Below are positions 1-8,878 of a stretch of 17,784 bases of DNA, piece by piece. Made by a program: the position numbers and the translations under genes. The notes under the pieces were generated by a model, which ran no database searches, had not been told where the DNA came from, and was given only the letters and a program-made list of their open reading frames with translations. Source of the DNA: Bacillota bacterium (GTDB taxonomy: Bacteria > Bacillota > Clostridia > Lachnospirales > Lachnospiraceae); NCBI GenBank assembly GCA_023435505.1, contig JAEYRR010000162.1, positions 1 through 17,784 on the forward strand, written 5' to 3'. Numbering within the stretch: the stretch's first letter is position 1; the number at the start of each line of letters is the position of its first letter.

Positions 1-255
1 GTATTAAAACAGTTAGTAGCAGAAGAGACTACTAAATCAGGTATCGTATTACCTGGTCAGGCAAAAGAAAAACCACAGCAGGCTGAGGTTATAGCAGTTG
101 GTCCTGGCGGAATGGTAGATGGTAAGGAAGTAGTGATGCAGGTTAAGGTTGGCCAGACTGTAATCTATTCTAAGTATGCTGGTACGGAAGTAAAATTAGA
201 CGAAGAAGAATTTATTATAGTAAAACAGAGCGATATCGTAGCTGTTGTTGAATAA
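1..255 (+). CDS. groES: Co-chaperonin GroES, C-terminal part (5' end outside window)
   Basis: Frame 1 is open from the first base to a TAA at 253-255, giving 84 residues. They read as the end of GroES: the segment 'SGIVLPGQAKEKPQQAEV', an AVGPGG turn, the 'VGQTVIYSKYAGTEVKLD' strand and the usual ending with an ILE/VAL-rich tail. GroES forms the heptameric lid of the GroEL folding chamber in the cytoplasm. About ten N-terminal residues are missing, judging from the usual length of about 95. groEL follows after 40 bases with no terminator, so this is the standard groESL operon. The promoter, and any CIRCE operator for HrcA, would lie upstream of the window and cannot be judged. Confidence 0.97.
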   Translation, partial: VLKQLVAEETTKSGIVLPGQAKEKPQQAEVIAVGPGGMVDGKEVVMQVKVGQTVIYSKYAGTEVKLDEEEFIIVKQSDIVAVVE

Positions 256-280
256 TAAGTATTATATAAAAAATGAATGA

Positions 281-1918
<1,638 letters not shown>

Positions 1919-1943
1919 TTTAATAGATAGTATTAGATAAGCG

Positions 1944-1986
1944 AAAGGAAGTCTGCCAGAAAAGAATCTGGCAGACTTCCTTTTTT
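1944..1986 (+). terminator. Intrinsic terminator of groESL
   Basis: A perfect 17-bp stem pairs 1944-1960 with 1967-1983 around the 6-base loop AAAGAA. It begins 25 bases after the groEL stop codon. The run of six T (1981-1986) overlaps the end of the stem. It lies between groEL and the convergent gene whose stop is at 2004, so it may also stop transcription from that side. Confidence 0.93.
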
Positions 1987-2003
1987 ACAGTAGGATTCAT
2001 CGA

Positions 2004-2582
2004 CTATAGCACACGAATACGATAGGCTTCAGCCTGTGGTGGTATACTGAAGGTCTGATTAGTAGAGTGGTCTACCCGAACCAATTGTCCGATGCGAAGT
2101 GCTCCAAATGGAATCTGCTGTCCTCTTTGATTTAATATCACCGTATTAGGAGTGACATTTAATCTAATTTGACTGGATGGATTATTAAAGGAACCAACCA
2201 GAATCTGTCTGGTATTATGGTTGATTTGTAAAATAGCTCCTAGAATAATGTGATAAGAGTTTGCAGGTGGCATAATGGTAATTCTTACTGCTCGGGCCTG
2301 AGGCGGCAGGCTGGCTGTCATAGCGGAACTTACTTCGGCATCTAGGGTCATTCCCAGCCTGATATGGCGTCGGGTAAGTATTTTTCCATAGGTATTACGA
2401 ATTAAGGTTTGATTGGTTACTACTAGTACCAATGTCTGCATCACCCCTCTAGGAACAGGGGGGATATAAGAAACTGTTACATAAGTGACATTACGTACAT
2501 TATTGATTTCCTGGACAGTAGCATTTCTAATGAAATAAAGATTATTTACACATGGAATCCCATGTCGGGTATTACAAGACAT
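2004..2582 (-). CDS. Uncharacterised 192-aa protein with two tandem beta-rich repeats
   Basis: I do not recognise the family. The ATG at 2582 is well supported by an AAAGGAGG a few bases upstream, so the gene looks expressed. The protein is rich in V, I, T, N, Q and R, is strongly basic, has few acidic residues, and has no signal peptide or membrane segment. Residues 54-104 and 142-192 align without a gap over 51 positions with 18 identities by my count. Both copies share an N-x(2)-G turn, an (I/L)R(I/L)G step, and end in the motif S-(L/I)-PPQA-x-A-x-RI. This indicates an ancient duplication, probably of a small beta domain. The 53 residues before the first copy contain two Cys (C3, C11) near the N terminus. 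It is a single gene, convergent with groEL and divergent from guaB. No SigA promoter is evident upstream. A structural or surface/spore-coat role is conceivable but is only a guess. Confidence 0.85.
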   Translation of the reverse strand: MSCNTRHGIPCVNNLYFIRNATVQEINNVRNVTYVTVSYIPPVPRGVMQTLVLVVTNQTLIRNTYGKILTRRHIRLGMTLDAEVSSAMTASLPPQARAVRITIMPPANSYHIILGAILQINHNTRQILVGSFNNPSSQIRLNVTPNTVILNQRGQQIPFGALRIGQLVRVDHSTNQTFSIPPQAEAYRIRVL

Positions 2583-2716
2583 GTTACCTCCTTTATGATA
2601 TATGGCATTTGCCTGAAGTATCCTACTGACATCATATGCGTAGTGGGAGAAAAAGTTCAGGAGTATAAAAAGAGATATGGTTGAAAATAATAAATTATTA
2701 TTAGACTATTATTGTG

Positions 2717-2745
2717 TTGACATCCAAGACATTTTTAGTTATACT
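2717..2745 (+). promoter_or_regulatory. SigA-type promoter of guaB
   Basis: The -35 box TTGACA (2717-2722) is a perfect consensus. It is separated by 17 bases from the -10 box TATACT (2740-2745), which differs from TATAAT at one position. Transcription would start near 2752, leaving an AT-rich leader of about 128 bases before guaB. I see no purine riboswitch, T-box or terminator hairpin in that leader. Confidence 0.8.
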
Positions 2746-2828
2746 TGTAAAAATATTTTTTATTAATAAATATTATTAAAACATCTAATTAGTAAGAATT
2801 TACTTATAATTACAAACATGTCTTATAA

Positions 2829-4336
<1,508 letters not shown>

Positions 4337-4337
<1 letters not shown>

Positions 4338-4390
4338 TAGAGACTAAAAAAAGGAATCTCAGCGATGAGATTCCTTTTTTTAGTCTCTAT
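4337..4390. terminator. Bidirectional terminator shared by guaB and the convergent amidase operon
   Basis: A perfect stem pairs 4337-4360 with 4367-4390, 24 bp around the loop AGCGAT. Each arm holds a seven-base A or T run, so a U-tract follows the GC-rich part of the hairpin on either strand. The outer arms contain the last base of the guaB TAA (4335-4337) and the whole stop codon of the minus-strand amidase gene (4387-4389). It can therefore end both transcripts. Confidence 0.93.
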
Positions 4391-5073
4391 TTACGGAAAA
4401 CTTCTTTTTTGAATGCAGCCCAGGCATCTTCATGCTCTACATAATAAAGTGGGCAAAGTTTACCGGTGATGTCATAATGACGGATAATTGCATCACTGTT
4501 AAGCTCATACTTGGAGCTAAGCCATCTGGTCAAGGTTACTAATGCCTTATAGCTTTCTGTGGTAAACTTACCAGTTTCATCTGGATGACAAACCTCTATG
4601 GATATGGTATCTTTGTTTCTACTGTTGCTGGCATAGGATATTTCAGTAAGTGGAATACACTGAACGATTGTACCATCTAGATCAATAATAAAATGACTGC
4701 TGGCATAGGTAGCTTTTGATTTTGCCAGGCCATTAAAATAATTCCGATTAGCCTCGGCACTTGTCCCAGGGTTCCCTACATAATGGACAACAATACCATT
4801 TACTTCAGTAAGTTTTTGCTGTGGTCTAGAGTAGGGGTTGGGATCTAGAAGGTCTGCTTTGATTACTGGTTGCTCATAGGTTTTAGTTAGTGCAATGGCT
4901 GGGATACTCTCTTGAACTGGTTTGTCTTCTTCTGATTTGGTTAGTAGAAGACAGGCTGTCACTATGACTATGATTCCACAGATAAGGAAAACGAATCTTC
5001 TGAAGGGATTGTGCTTTCGATGTTTAGTAGAGCTTGTTCTACTAGGTCGCTTATATGAATAGTATTGTGACAT
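4387..5073 (-). CDS. Membrane-anchored N-acetylmuramoyl-L-alanine amidase (Amidase_2 family)
   Basis: Enzymes of this family cut the amide bond between N-acetylmuramic acid and the L-Ala of the peptide stem, using one zinc ion. The 228-residue protein starts with a short basic Ser/Thr/Lys/Arg segment. A single hydrophobic helix follows at about 26-45 and probably acts as an uncleaved signal anchor. After a linker, the catalytic domain spans about 88-225. Likely zinc ligands are H97 (in VVHYVG), H199 (in RHYDITG) and C207 (in GKLCP), the PGRP/T7-lysozyme-like pattern. K205 and the E160 region (ISIEVCHPD) also fit. The start has AAGGAG upstream. It is the last gene of a minus-strand operon, 31 bases after the dCMP deaminase gene. 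No wall-binding domain is present, so the anchor must place it. A role in wall turnover or sporulation is inferred. Confidence 0.9.
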   Translation of the reverse strand: MSQYYSYKRPSRTSSTKHRKHNPFRRFVFLICGIIVIVTACLLLTKSEEDKPVQESIPAIALTKTYEQPVIKADLLDPNPYSRPQQKLTEVNGIVVHYVGNPGTSAEANRNYFNGLAKSKATYASSHFIIDLDGTIVQCIPLTEISYASNSRNKDTISIEVCHPDETGKFTTESYKALVTLTRWLSSKYELNSDAIIRHYDITGKLCPLYYVEHEDAWAAFKKEVFRK

Positions 5074-5104
5074 AATACTCCTTCGTTATGTGCTAAAAAC
5101 TCAT

Positions 5105-5584
5105 TTAGAGTTTTAAGGTTATGGTTTTATTAGCTGGTTCGTAAAGTCGGTAAGTGATGCCAGCATTTTTCATCATTCGCTTGCTGGCAATGGTGGAACC
5201 AGTAGTTGCATATTTATCACTTAGATAGATTACTTCCTTGATACCTACCTGAATCAGTGCTTTTGTACACTCGTTACATGGGAATAAGGAGGTGTAGAGT
5301 TTAGCACCTTTCATATTTACACCCGTGTAATTTAATATTGCATTCAGTTCTGCATGGCACACATAAGGGTATTTGGTGTCAAGAAACTCACCATCTCGCT
5401 CCCAAGGATATTCGTCATCGGAACATCCCTGTGGCATACCATTATAGCCCATGGACAAAATTCGGTTATCATCGTTAACAATACAAGCTCCCACGCAGGT
5501 ATTGGGGTCCTTACTTCTCTCAGCAGACAGAAGAGCTACTCCCATAAAGTACTCATCCCATTTTAAATAATCTAGTTTTTTCAT
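5105..5584 (-). CDS. Deoxycytidylate (dCMP) deaminase / ComEB-type zinc deaminase
   Basis: This enzyme deaminates dCMP to dUMP, feeding thymidylate synthesis in the cytoplasm. The 159-residue protein carries the zinc-deaminase signature: H77-A-E79 (in CHAELNAIL) supplies one ligand and the proton-shuttling Glu, and PCNEC gives C103 and C106. The N-terminal half has the family's TCVGACIV and GYNGMPQGCSDDE segments, which suit dCMP deaminase better than cytidine or tRNA-adenosine deaminases. The ATG at 5584 is two bases from the stop of the upstream DUF1461 gene. Its ribosome binding site (AAAGGGG) lies within the end of that gene, so translation is probably coupled. Family membership is very likely; the exact substrate is inferred. 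Confidence 0.93.
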   Translation of the reverse strand: MKKLDYLKWDEYFMGVALLSAERSKDPNTCVGACIVNDDNRILSMGYNGMPQGCSDDEYPWERDGEFLDTKYPYVCHAELNAILNYTGVNMKGAKLYTSLFPCNECTKALIQVGIKEVIYLSDKYATTGSTIASKRMMKNAGITYRLYEPANKTITLKL

Positions 5585-5586
5585 TA

Positions 5587-6225
5587 CTATACCCCTTTCT
5601 TTTTATAAATCAGGTAAGCCAAAAACAGAGACAGGCTTCCCAGTATAATGACCAACACAATCGCAATGGCACAATGCATGAAGTACTCCTCAGGCAGAAT
5701 GGTTATGACAGGATCTGTCACCGGGTCAAAGAGCCAGTCATCATTGCGGAAAAACAATTTATGAAATATTACAAAGACTTTGTTAAAGTTAATGCTCATA
5801 GCCAAACCAATTAGTATAGGTATGGTGATAGAAGTGATAGATGCTGTCTTTAAATAATGATAGTCGTGGAGTTTTCTCTTTCTAAAGACCACGATACAGA
5901 GTGCGATAAAGGATAAGGCCAGTAGAACATAGCAACCGTTAAATATAACCTTTACATCTGCAAAATGGCTTAGGCCGTTAACAGAGGCAGCAAGGCTTGG
6001 AAACTCCAGCTTACCAAAGAAAAATGGAGAACAGTAGGCTATGAGGGCATTATAATTCTCCATAATCACATCATAAGTGTAACCGGAGGTGGCCTCAATG
6101 TTTAAGTGTTTTACATCAAAGCGATATAAGGCACCAACGTTTATGACTAAAACTGTACCTAATGTTGCAAAAAAGATAAAAAACAACATTCCGATACCGA
6201 TATTCGATATTTTTTTTATTTTCAT
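5587..6225 (-). CDS. DUF1461/TIGR01906 integral membrane protein, candidate lipoprotein intramolecular transacylase (Lit)
   Basis: I place the start at the ATG at 6225, giving 212 residues, because AGGAG lies eight bases upstream. The longer reading from 6315 adds 30 residues without such a site. Four hydrophobic segments are visible, at about 10-31, 97-115, 128-145 and 183-206. The family signature is clear: YRFDVKHLNIEATSGYT (34-50), LSHFADVK (85-92), LHDYHYLK (119-126), FHKLFFRNDDWLFDP (154-168) and DPVITILPEEYF (171-182). DUF1461 includes Lit, which moves an acyl chain within diacylglyceryl lipoproteins to make the lyso form that weakens TLR2 recognition. H87 and H155 appear to sit where two catalytic histidines were reported in Bacillus Lit; this is from memory. 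It heads an operon with the dCMP deaminase and amidase genes. The family is confident, the activity is inferred. Confidence 0.85.
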   Translation of the reverse strand: MKIKKISNIGIGMLFFIFFATLGTVLVINVGALYRFDVKHLNIEATSGYTYDVIMENYNALIAYCSPFFFGKLEFPSLAASVNGLSHFADVKVIFNGCYVLLALSFIALCIVVFRKRKLHDYHYLKTASITSITIPILIGLAMSINFNKVFVIFHKLFFRNDDWLFDPVTDPVITILPEEYFMHCAIAIVLVIILGSLSLFLAYLIYKKKGV

Positions 6226-6264
6226 TATCTCTACTCCTATACGAATAAGATTGGTTTCTATAAT

Positions 6265-6293
6265 ATTATAATATAGAACAGATATCACCGCAA
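6265..6293 (-). promoter_or_regulatory. Probable SigA promoter of the DUF1461-deaminase-amidase operon
   Basis: On the minus strand, TTGCGG (6293-6288) is followed after 17 bases by a perfect TATAAT (6270-6265). Transcription would begin near 6258, about 32 bases before the ATG at 6225. The -35 box matches only partly, and the region is very AT-rich, so chance -10 matches are likely. Confidence 0.5.
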
Positions 6294-6374
6294 TATATAG
6301 AAAATTTAAAAGCATAATAAGTCGAAATAATAAATATAATTATTATTTTTAATCTTACTTATAAATGATAGCTA

Positions 6375-6403
6375 TTGAATTCTAAAATATTATGTAGTAC
6401 ACT
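6375..6403 (+). promoter_or_regulatory. SigA-type promoter of the ZTP riboswitch and purH
   Basis: TTGAAT (6375-6380) and TACACT (6398-6403) are 17 bases apart. The predicted start, near 6410, falls just before the riboswitch aptamer, which is where a riboswitch promoter should lie. Confidence 0.65.
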
Positions 6404-6410
6404 TAGGTCA

Positions 6411-6517
6411 GAAGTCGTATGACTGGCGGAAATGGGAAAAACCCATAGGGAGTACGACGATGTGAAATGCCGACCGCCTGGGCAGCCGTTAGGTTACCTG
6501 GGAGGTTTTTTGTTTTT
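6411..6517 (+). promoter_or_regulatory. ZTP (pfl) riboswitch with transcription terminator, controlling purH
   Basis: The aptamer shows P1 (GTCGTA 6414-6419 with TACGAC 6453-6458), an inner helix (TGGG 6433-6436 with CCCA 6442-6445), the conserved GACTGGCGGA strand, and the diagnostic 3' element CCGCCTGGGCA beginning at 6474. GGCGG (6425-6429) can form the pseudoknot with CCGCC (6474-6478). The 3' element (6473-6482) can instead pair with 6497-6506, through ten positions with one mismatch and two G-U pairs. That hairpin leads into a T-rich tract (6506-6517), so it is a terminator competing with the aptamer. Known ZTP riboswitches bind ZMP or ZTP, which build up when 10-formyl-THF is short, and turn genes on. 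Here ligand binding should prevent termination ahead of purH. Confidence 0.93.
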
Positions 6518-6573
6518 ATAGCAGTAAACTTCCCAGATACCTTTGGAGCATAGGGATGAAAAGGAGAATGGAA

Positions 6574-8127
6574 ATGAGAGCATTAATTAGCGTATCAGAC
6601 AAGACAGGGATTGTAGAATTTGCAAAGGAACTGGTTTCATTGGGAGTTGAGATTATTTCCACAGGCGGTACCTATAGCAAGCTTAAAGAGGAAGGTGTTC
6701 CTGCAATTGAAATCTCCGATGTAACAGGATTTCCAGAGTGTTTGGATGGCCGCGTAAAGACATTACATCCAGCAGTACATGCCGGTTTATTGGCGATGAG
6801 AAGTAAACCTGAGCACATGCAGCAGTTAAAGGATTTAAACATTGATACCATTGATATGGTGATTGTTAATTTGTATCCATTTAAAGCAACTATTTTAAAG
6901 GATGGAGTAACAAGAGCTGAAGCAGTAGAGAATATTGATATCGGTGGACCAACTATGTTACGTAGTGCTGCAAAGAACTATCAGGATGTGGCAGTTGTAG
7001 TAGATCCAAGAGACTATGAAAAGGTTCTAACTGAATTAAAAGAGAATAAAGAAGTATCCATAGATACGAAGTTTTATCTGATGCAGAAGGTATTTATGCA
7101 TACTTCAAATTACGATACAATGATTGCTGACTTTTTGAAGAAGGAAAGAAATGATCATGAGCTTCCTGAGACTTTAACTATGACCTTTGAGAAAATCCAG
7201 GATATGCGATATGGGGAAAATCCTCATCAGAAAGCTGCCTTCTACCGTGAAGTAGGCAAAAAGAAGGGATCTCTTACTGATGCAGTCCAACTTAATGGAA
7301 AGGAACTATCCTTTAATAACATTAATGATACTAATGGGGCTTTAGAACTATTGAAAGAATTCACTGAGCCAACAGTGGTTGCCTGTAAACATGGTAATCC
7401 ATGCGGTGTTGGAAGTGCTGCTACCATTGAAGAAGCATTTGATAAAGCCTTTGCTGCAGATAAAGTATCTATTTATGGTGGTATAGTAGTAATTAACCGT
7501 CCTGTTACTAAGACGTTGGCAGAAAAGATGGCAAAGATTTTCTTGGAAGTAATTGTGGCTCCAAGTTATGACGAGGAGGCTCTTACAGTTTTTGCTGCAA
7601 AGAAGAATCTTCGTGTTCTACAACTTACAGACATTAGTGTACCTCAAGATGAACATGCATATGATTTAAAGAAGGTGAATGGCGGTTTAATCGTTCAGAC
7701 CATAGACAGTAAATTATTAGTGGAAGATGAGTTGAAGGTAGTGACAGACAGAGATCCATCCGAGAAGGAAATGGAAGACTTAAAATTTGCATGGAAGGTT
7801 GTTAAATTTGTTAAGTCCAACGGAATAGCACTGGCGAAAGATAAACAGTCCATCGGTATTGGACCTGGACAGGTTAACCGTGTATGGGCAACTGAGCAAT
7901 GTATGGAGCATGCAGCAGAGTTGATTGGAGAGGGCGCTACAAAGGGTGCAGTACTTGCATCAGATGCATTCTTCCCATTTGACGATAGTGTAGAAGCTGC
8001 CCATAAAGCAGGAATTACGGCTATCATCCAGCCGGGTGGATCTATCCGTGACGAGGATAGTATTAAGAAGTGTAATGAATACGGGATTGCCATGGTATTT
8101 ACTGGAATGCGTCATTTTAAACATTAA
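6574..8127 (+). CDS. purH: Bifunctional AICAR transformylase / IMP cyclohydrolase
   Basis: PurH performs the last two steps of IMP synthesis: formylation of AICAR (ZMP) by 10-formyl-THF, then ring closure. I start it at the ATG at 6574 ([12 protein letters not shown]), which has AAGGAG seven bases upstream and matches the family's start. ATGs at 6556 and 6568 are in frame but less likely. This gives 517 residues, a usual length. The N-terminal MGS-like cyclohydrolase domain (about 1-135) has STGGTYSKL and [10 protein letters not shown]. The transformylase domain (about 200-517) has [14 protein letters not shown], the catalytic K272-H273 pair in CKHGNPCG, and ends with [13 protein letters not shown] and [11 protein letters not shown]. 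Its substrate is the ligand of the upstream riboswitch, which closes a logical feedback loop. It stands alone rather than within a pur operon. Confidence 0.98.
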   Translation: MRALISVSDKTGIVEFAKELVSLGVEIISTGGTYSKLKEEGVPAIEISDVTGFPECLDGRVKTLHPAVHAGLLAMRSKPEHMQQLKDLNIDTIDMVIVNLYPFKATILKDGVTRAEAVENIDIGGPTMLRSAAKNYQDVAVVVDPRDYEKVLTELKENKEVSIDTKFYLMQKVFMHTSNYDTMIADFLKKERNDHELPETLTMTFEKIQDMRYGENPHQKAAFYREVGKKKGSLTDAVQLNGKELSFNNINDTNGALELLKEFTEPTVVACKHGNPCGVGSAATIEEAFDKAFAADKVSIYGGIVVINRPVTKTLAEKMAKIFLEVIVAPSYDEEALTVFAAKKNLRVLQLTDISVPQDEHAYDLKKVNGGLIVQTIDSKLLVEDELKVVTDRDPSEKEMEDLKFAWKVVKFVKSNGIALAKDKQSIGIGPGQVNRVWATEQCMEHAAELIGEGATKGAVLASDAFFPFDDSVEAAHKAGITAIIQPGGSIRDEDSIKKCNEYGIAMVFTGMRHFKH

Positions 8128-8144
8128 TTTTAAATAAATTTATC

Positions 8145-8192
8145 AAAAGGCTCTCTTTTGGCATATCTTTACTTGCTAAAAAGGGAGCTTTT
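8145..8192 (+). terminator. Probable terminator after purH
   Basis: An imperfect stem pairs 8145-8163 with 8174-8192, with a bulge and some G-U pairs, around a loop of about ten bases. It ends in a short TTTT. It starts 17 bases after the purH stop. The T-run is short, so termination may be partial. Confidence 0.5.
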
Positions 8193-8277
8193 GTCGTATA
8201 TTTCTATTGTGAAAAGTAATGGAGAAGAGATTTCTTTAAATTCTAGAAAAATAACAGACAAAGAAATGAAAAAAGTG

Positions 8278-8283
8278 TATAAT
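8278..8283 (+). promoter_or_regulatory. Possible -10 box of the mscL promoter
   Basis: A perfect TATAAT stands about 110 bases before mscL. The hexamer 17 bases upstream (CAGACA, 8255-8260) matches the -35 consensus at four positions. The rest of the 8128-8393 gap holds only the purH terminator and AT-rich sequence. Confidence 0.35.
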
Positions 8284-8393
8284 AATTATATTTTTAGAGA
8301 ATATCATCAAAAGAGAGTTTGAAAAGAAATACTCTATTACCAAAGAGAAAGATCTTGTTAAAGGATTTGCTTGAAGTGAAAGGAGATATGGTT

Positions 8394-8801
8394 ATGGATA
8401 AGAAAAAAGGCTTTCTGGCAGAATTTAAGGAATTTATATCCCGTGGAAATGTCATGGATTTGGCAGTCGGTGTAATTATTGGTAGTGCCTTTACTGCTAT
8501 TGTTACATCTCTGGTGAACGACATGCTTATGCCAGCTATTGGTTGTCTGATTGGTGGACTGAATTTTAGTGATCTAAAGATCGTAATTACAAAAGCATCA
8601 GAAGGCGTAGAAGAAGCCGCTATTTACTATGGTAAGTTTATTCAAAGTGTTGTTAATTTCCTGTTGGTTGCACTTGTTATATTTTTAGTTGTAAAAGGAA
8701 TTAACAGGTTTTATAAAAAGAAAGAACCTGCACCTAAAGCACCAGCGGAAGAGATCCTTTTACTTCGGGAAATCAGAGACCTTCTTAAGGAGAAGGAATA
8801 G
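8394..8801 (+). CDS. mscL: Large-conductance mechanosensitive channel MscL
   Basis: MscL opens a large pore in the cytoplasmic membrane when tension rises, releasing solutes after sudden osmotic downshift. I choose the ATG at 8394 (MDKKKGFLAEFKEF) because AGGAG ends eight bases before it. The in-frame ATG at 8388 is too close to that site, and the ATG at 8319 would add an unlikely basic extension. The 135 residues match the usual length. Visible parts are the amphipathic N-terminal helix, TM1 with the family motif RGNVMDLAVGVIIGSAFTAIV (17-37), a periplasmic-type loop, TM2 at about 80-105 with FIQSVVNFLLVALVIFLVV, and a charged C-terminal helix ending LLREIRDLLKEKE. The flavodiiron gene follows after 77 bases with no terminator, so they may share a transcript. 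Confidence 0.96.
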   Translation: MDKKKGFLAEFKEFISRGNVMDLAVGVIIGSAFTAIVTSLVNDMLMPAIGCLIGGLNFSDLKIVITKASEGVEEAAIYYGKFIQSVVNFLLVALVIFLVVKGINRFYKKKEPAPKAPAEEILLLREIRDLLKEKE

Positions 8802-8878
8802 GGTAGTGGGTTGTTAGCAAGAGGAAGACTCAAAGTACTTGAGTGAATATCAGTTTGAAAGTTGAAAGGTGGTTAACA

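Noticed and set aside
2583..2660. SigE/SigK-like promoter for the minus-strand 192-aa gene (CATA-type boxes on the minus strand)
   Set aside because: The best-looking pair of boxes would place the RNA start inside the ribosome binding site or at the ATG, so it could not serve the gene.
2686..2704. Near-palindromic AATAATAA/TTATTATT stretch upstream of the guaB promoter
   Set aside because: It is simple A/T sequence that occurs by chance in this base composition, and a similar one lies near 6330. There is no reason to call it an operator.
6226..6315. Thirty-residue N-terminal extension of the DUF1461 protein
   Set aside because: The upstream ATG lacks a ribosome binding site and the reading would cover the likely promoter, while the ATG at 6225 has AGGAG at good spacing and matches the family start.
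8266..8322. 18-codon reading frame MKKVYNNYIF... ahead of mscL
   Set aside because: It has no ribosome binding site, overlaps the possible -10 box of mscL and resembles no known leader peptide.
8828..8844. ACTCAA-AGTAC-TTGAGT inverted repeat before the flavodiiron gene, considered as an Fnr/Rex/NO-regulator operator
   Set aside because: The repeat does not match the spacing or sequence of Fnr (TTGAT-N4-ATCAA) or Rex sites, and six-pair repeats are common by chance.
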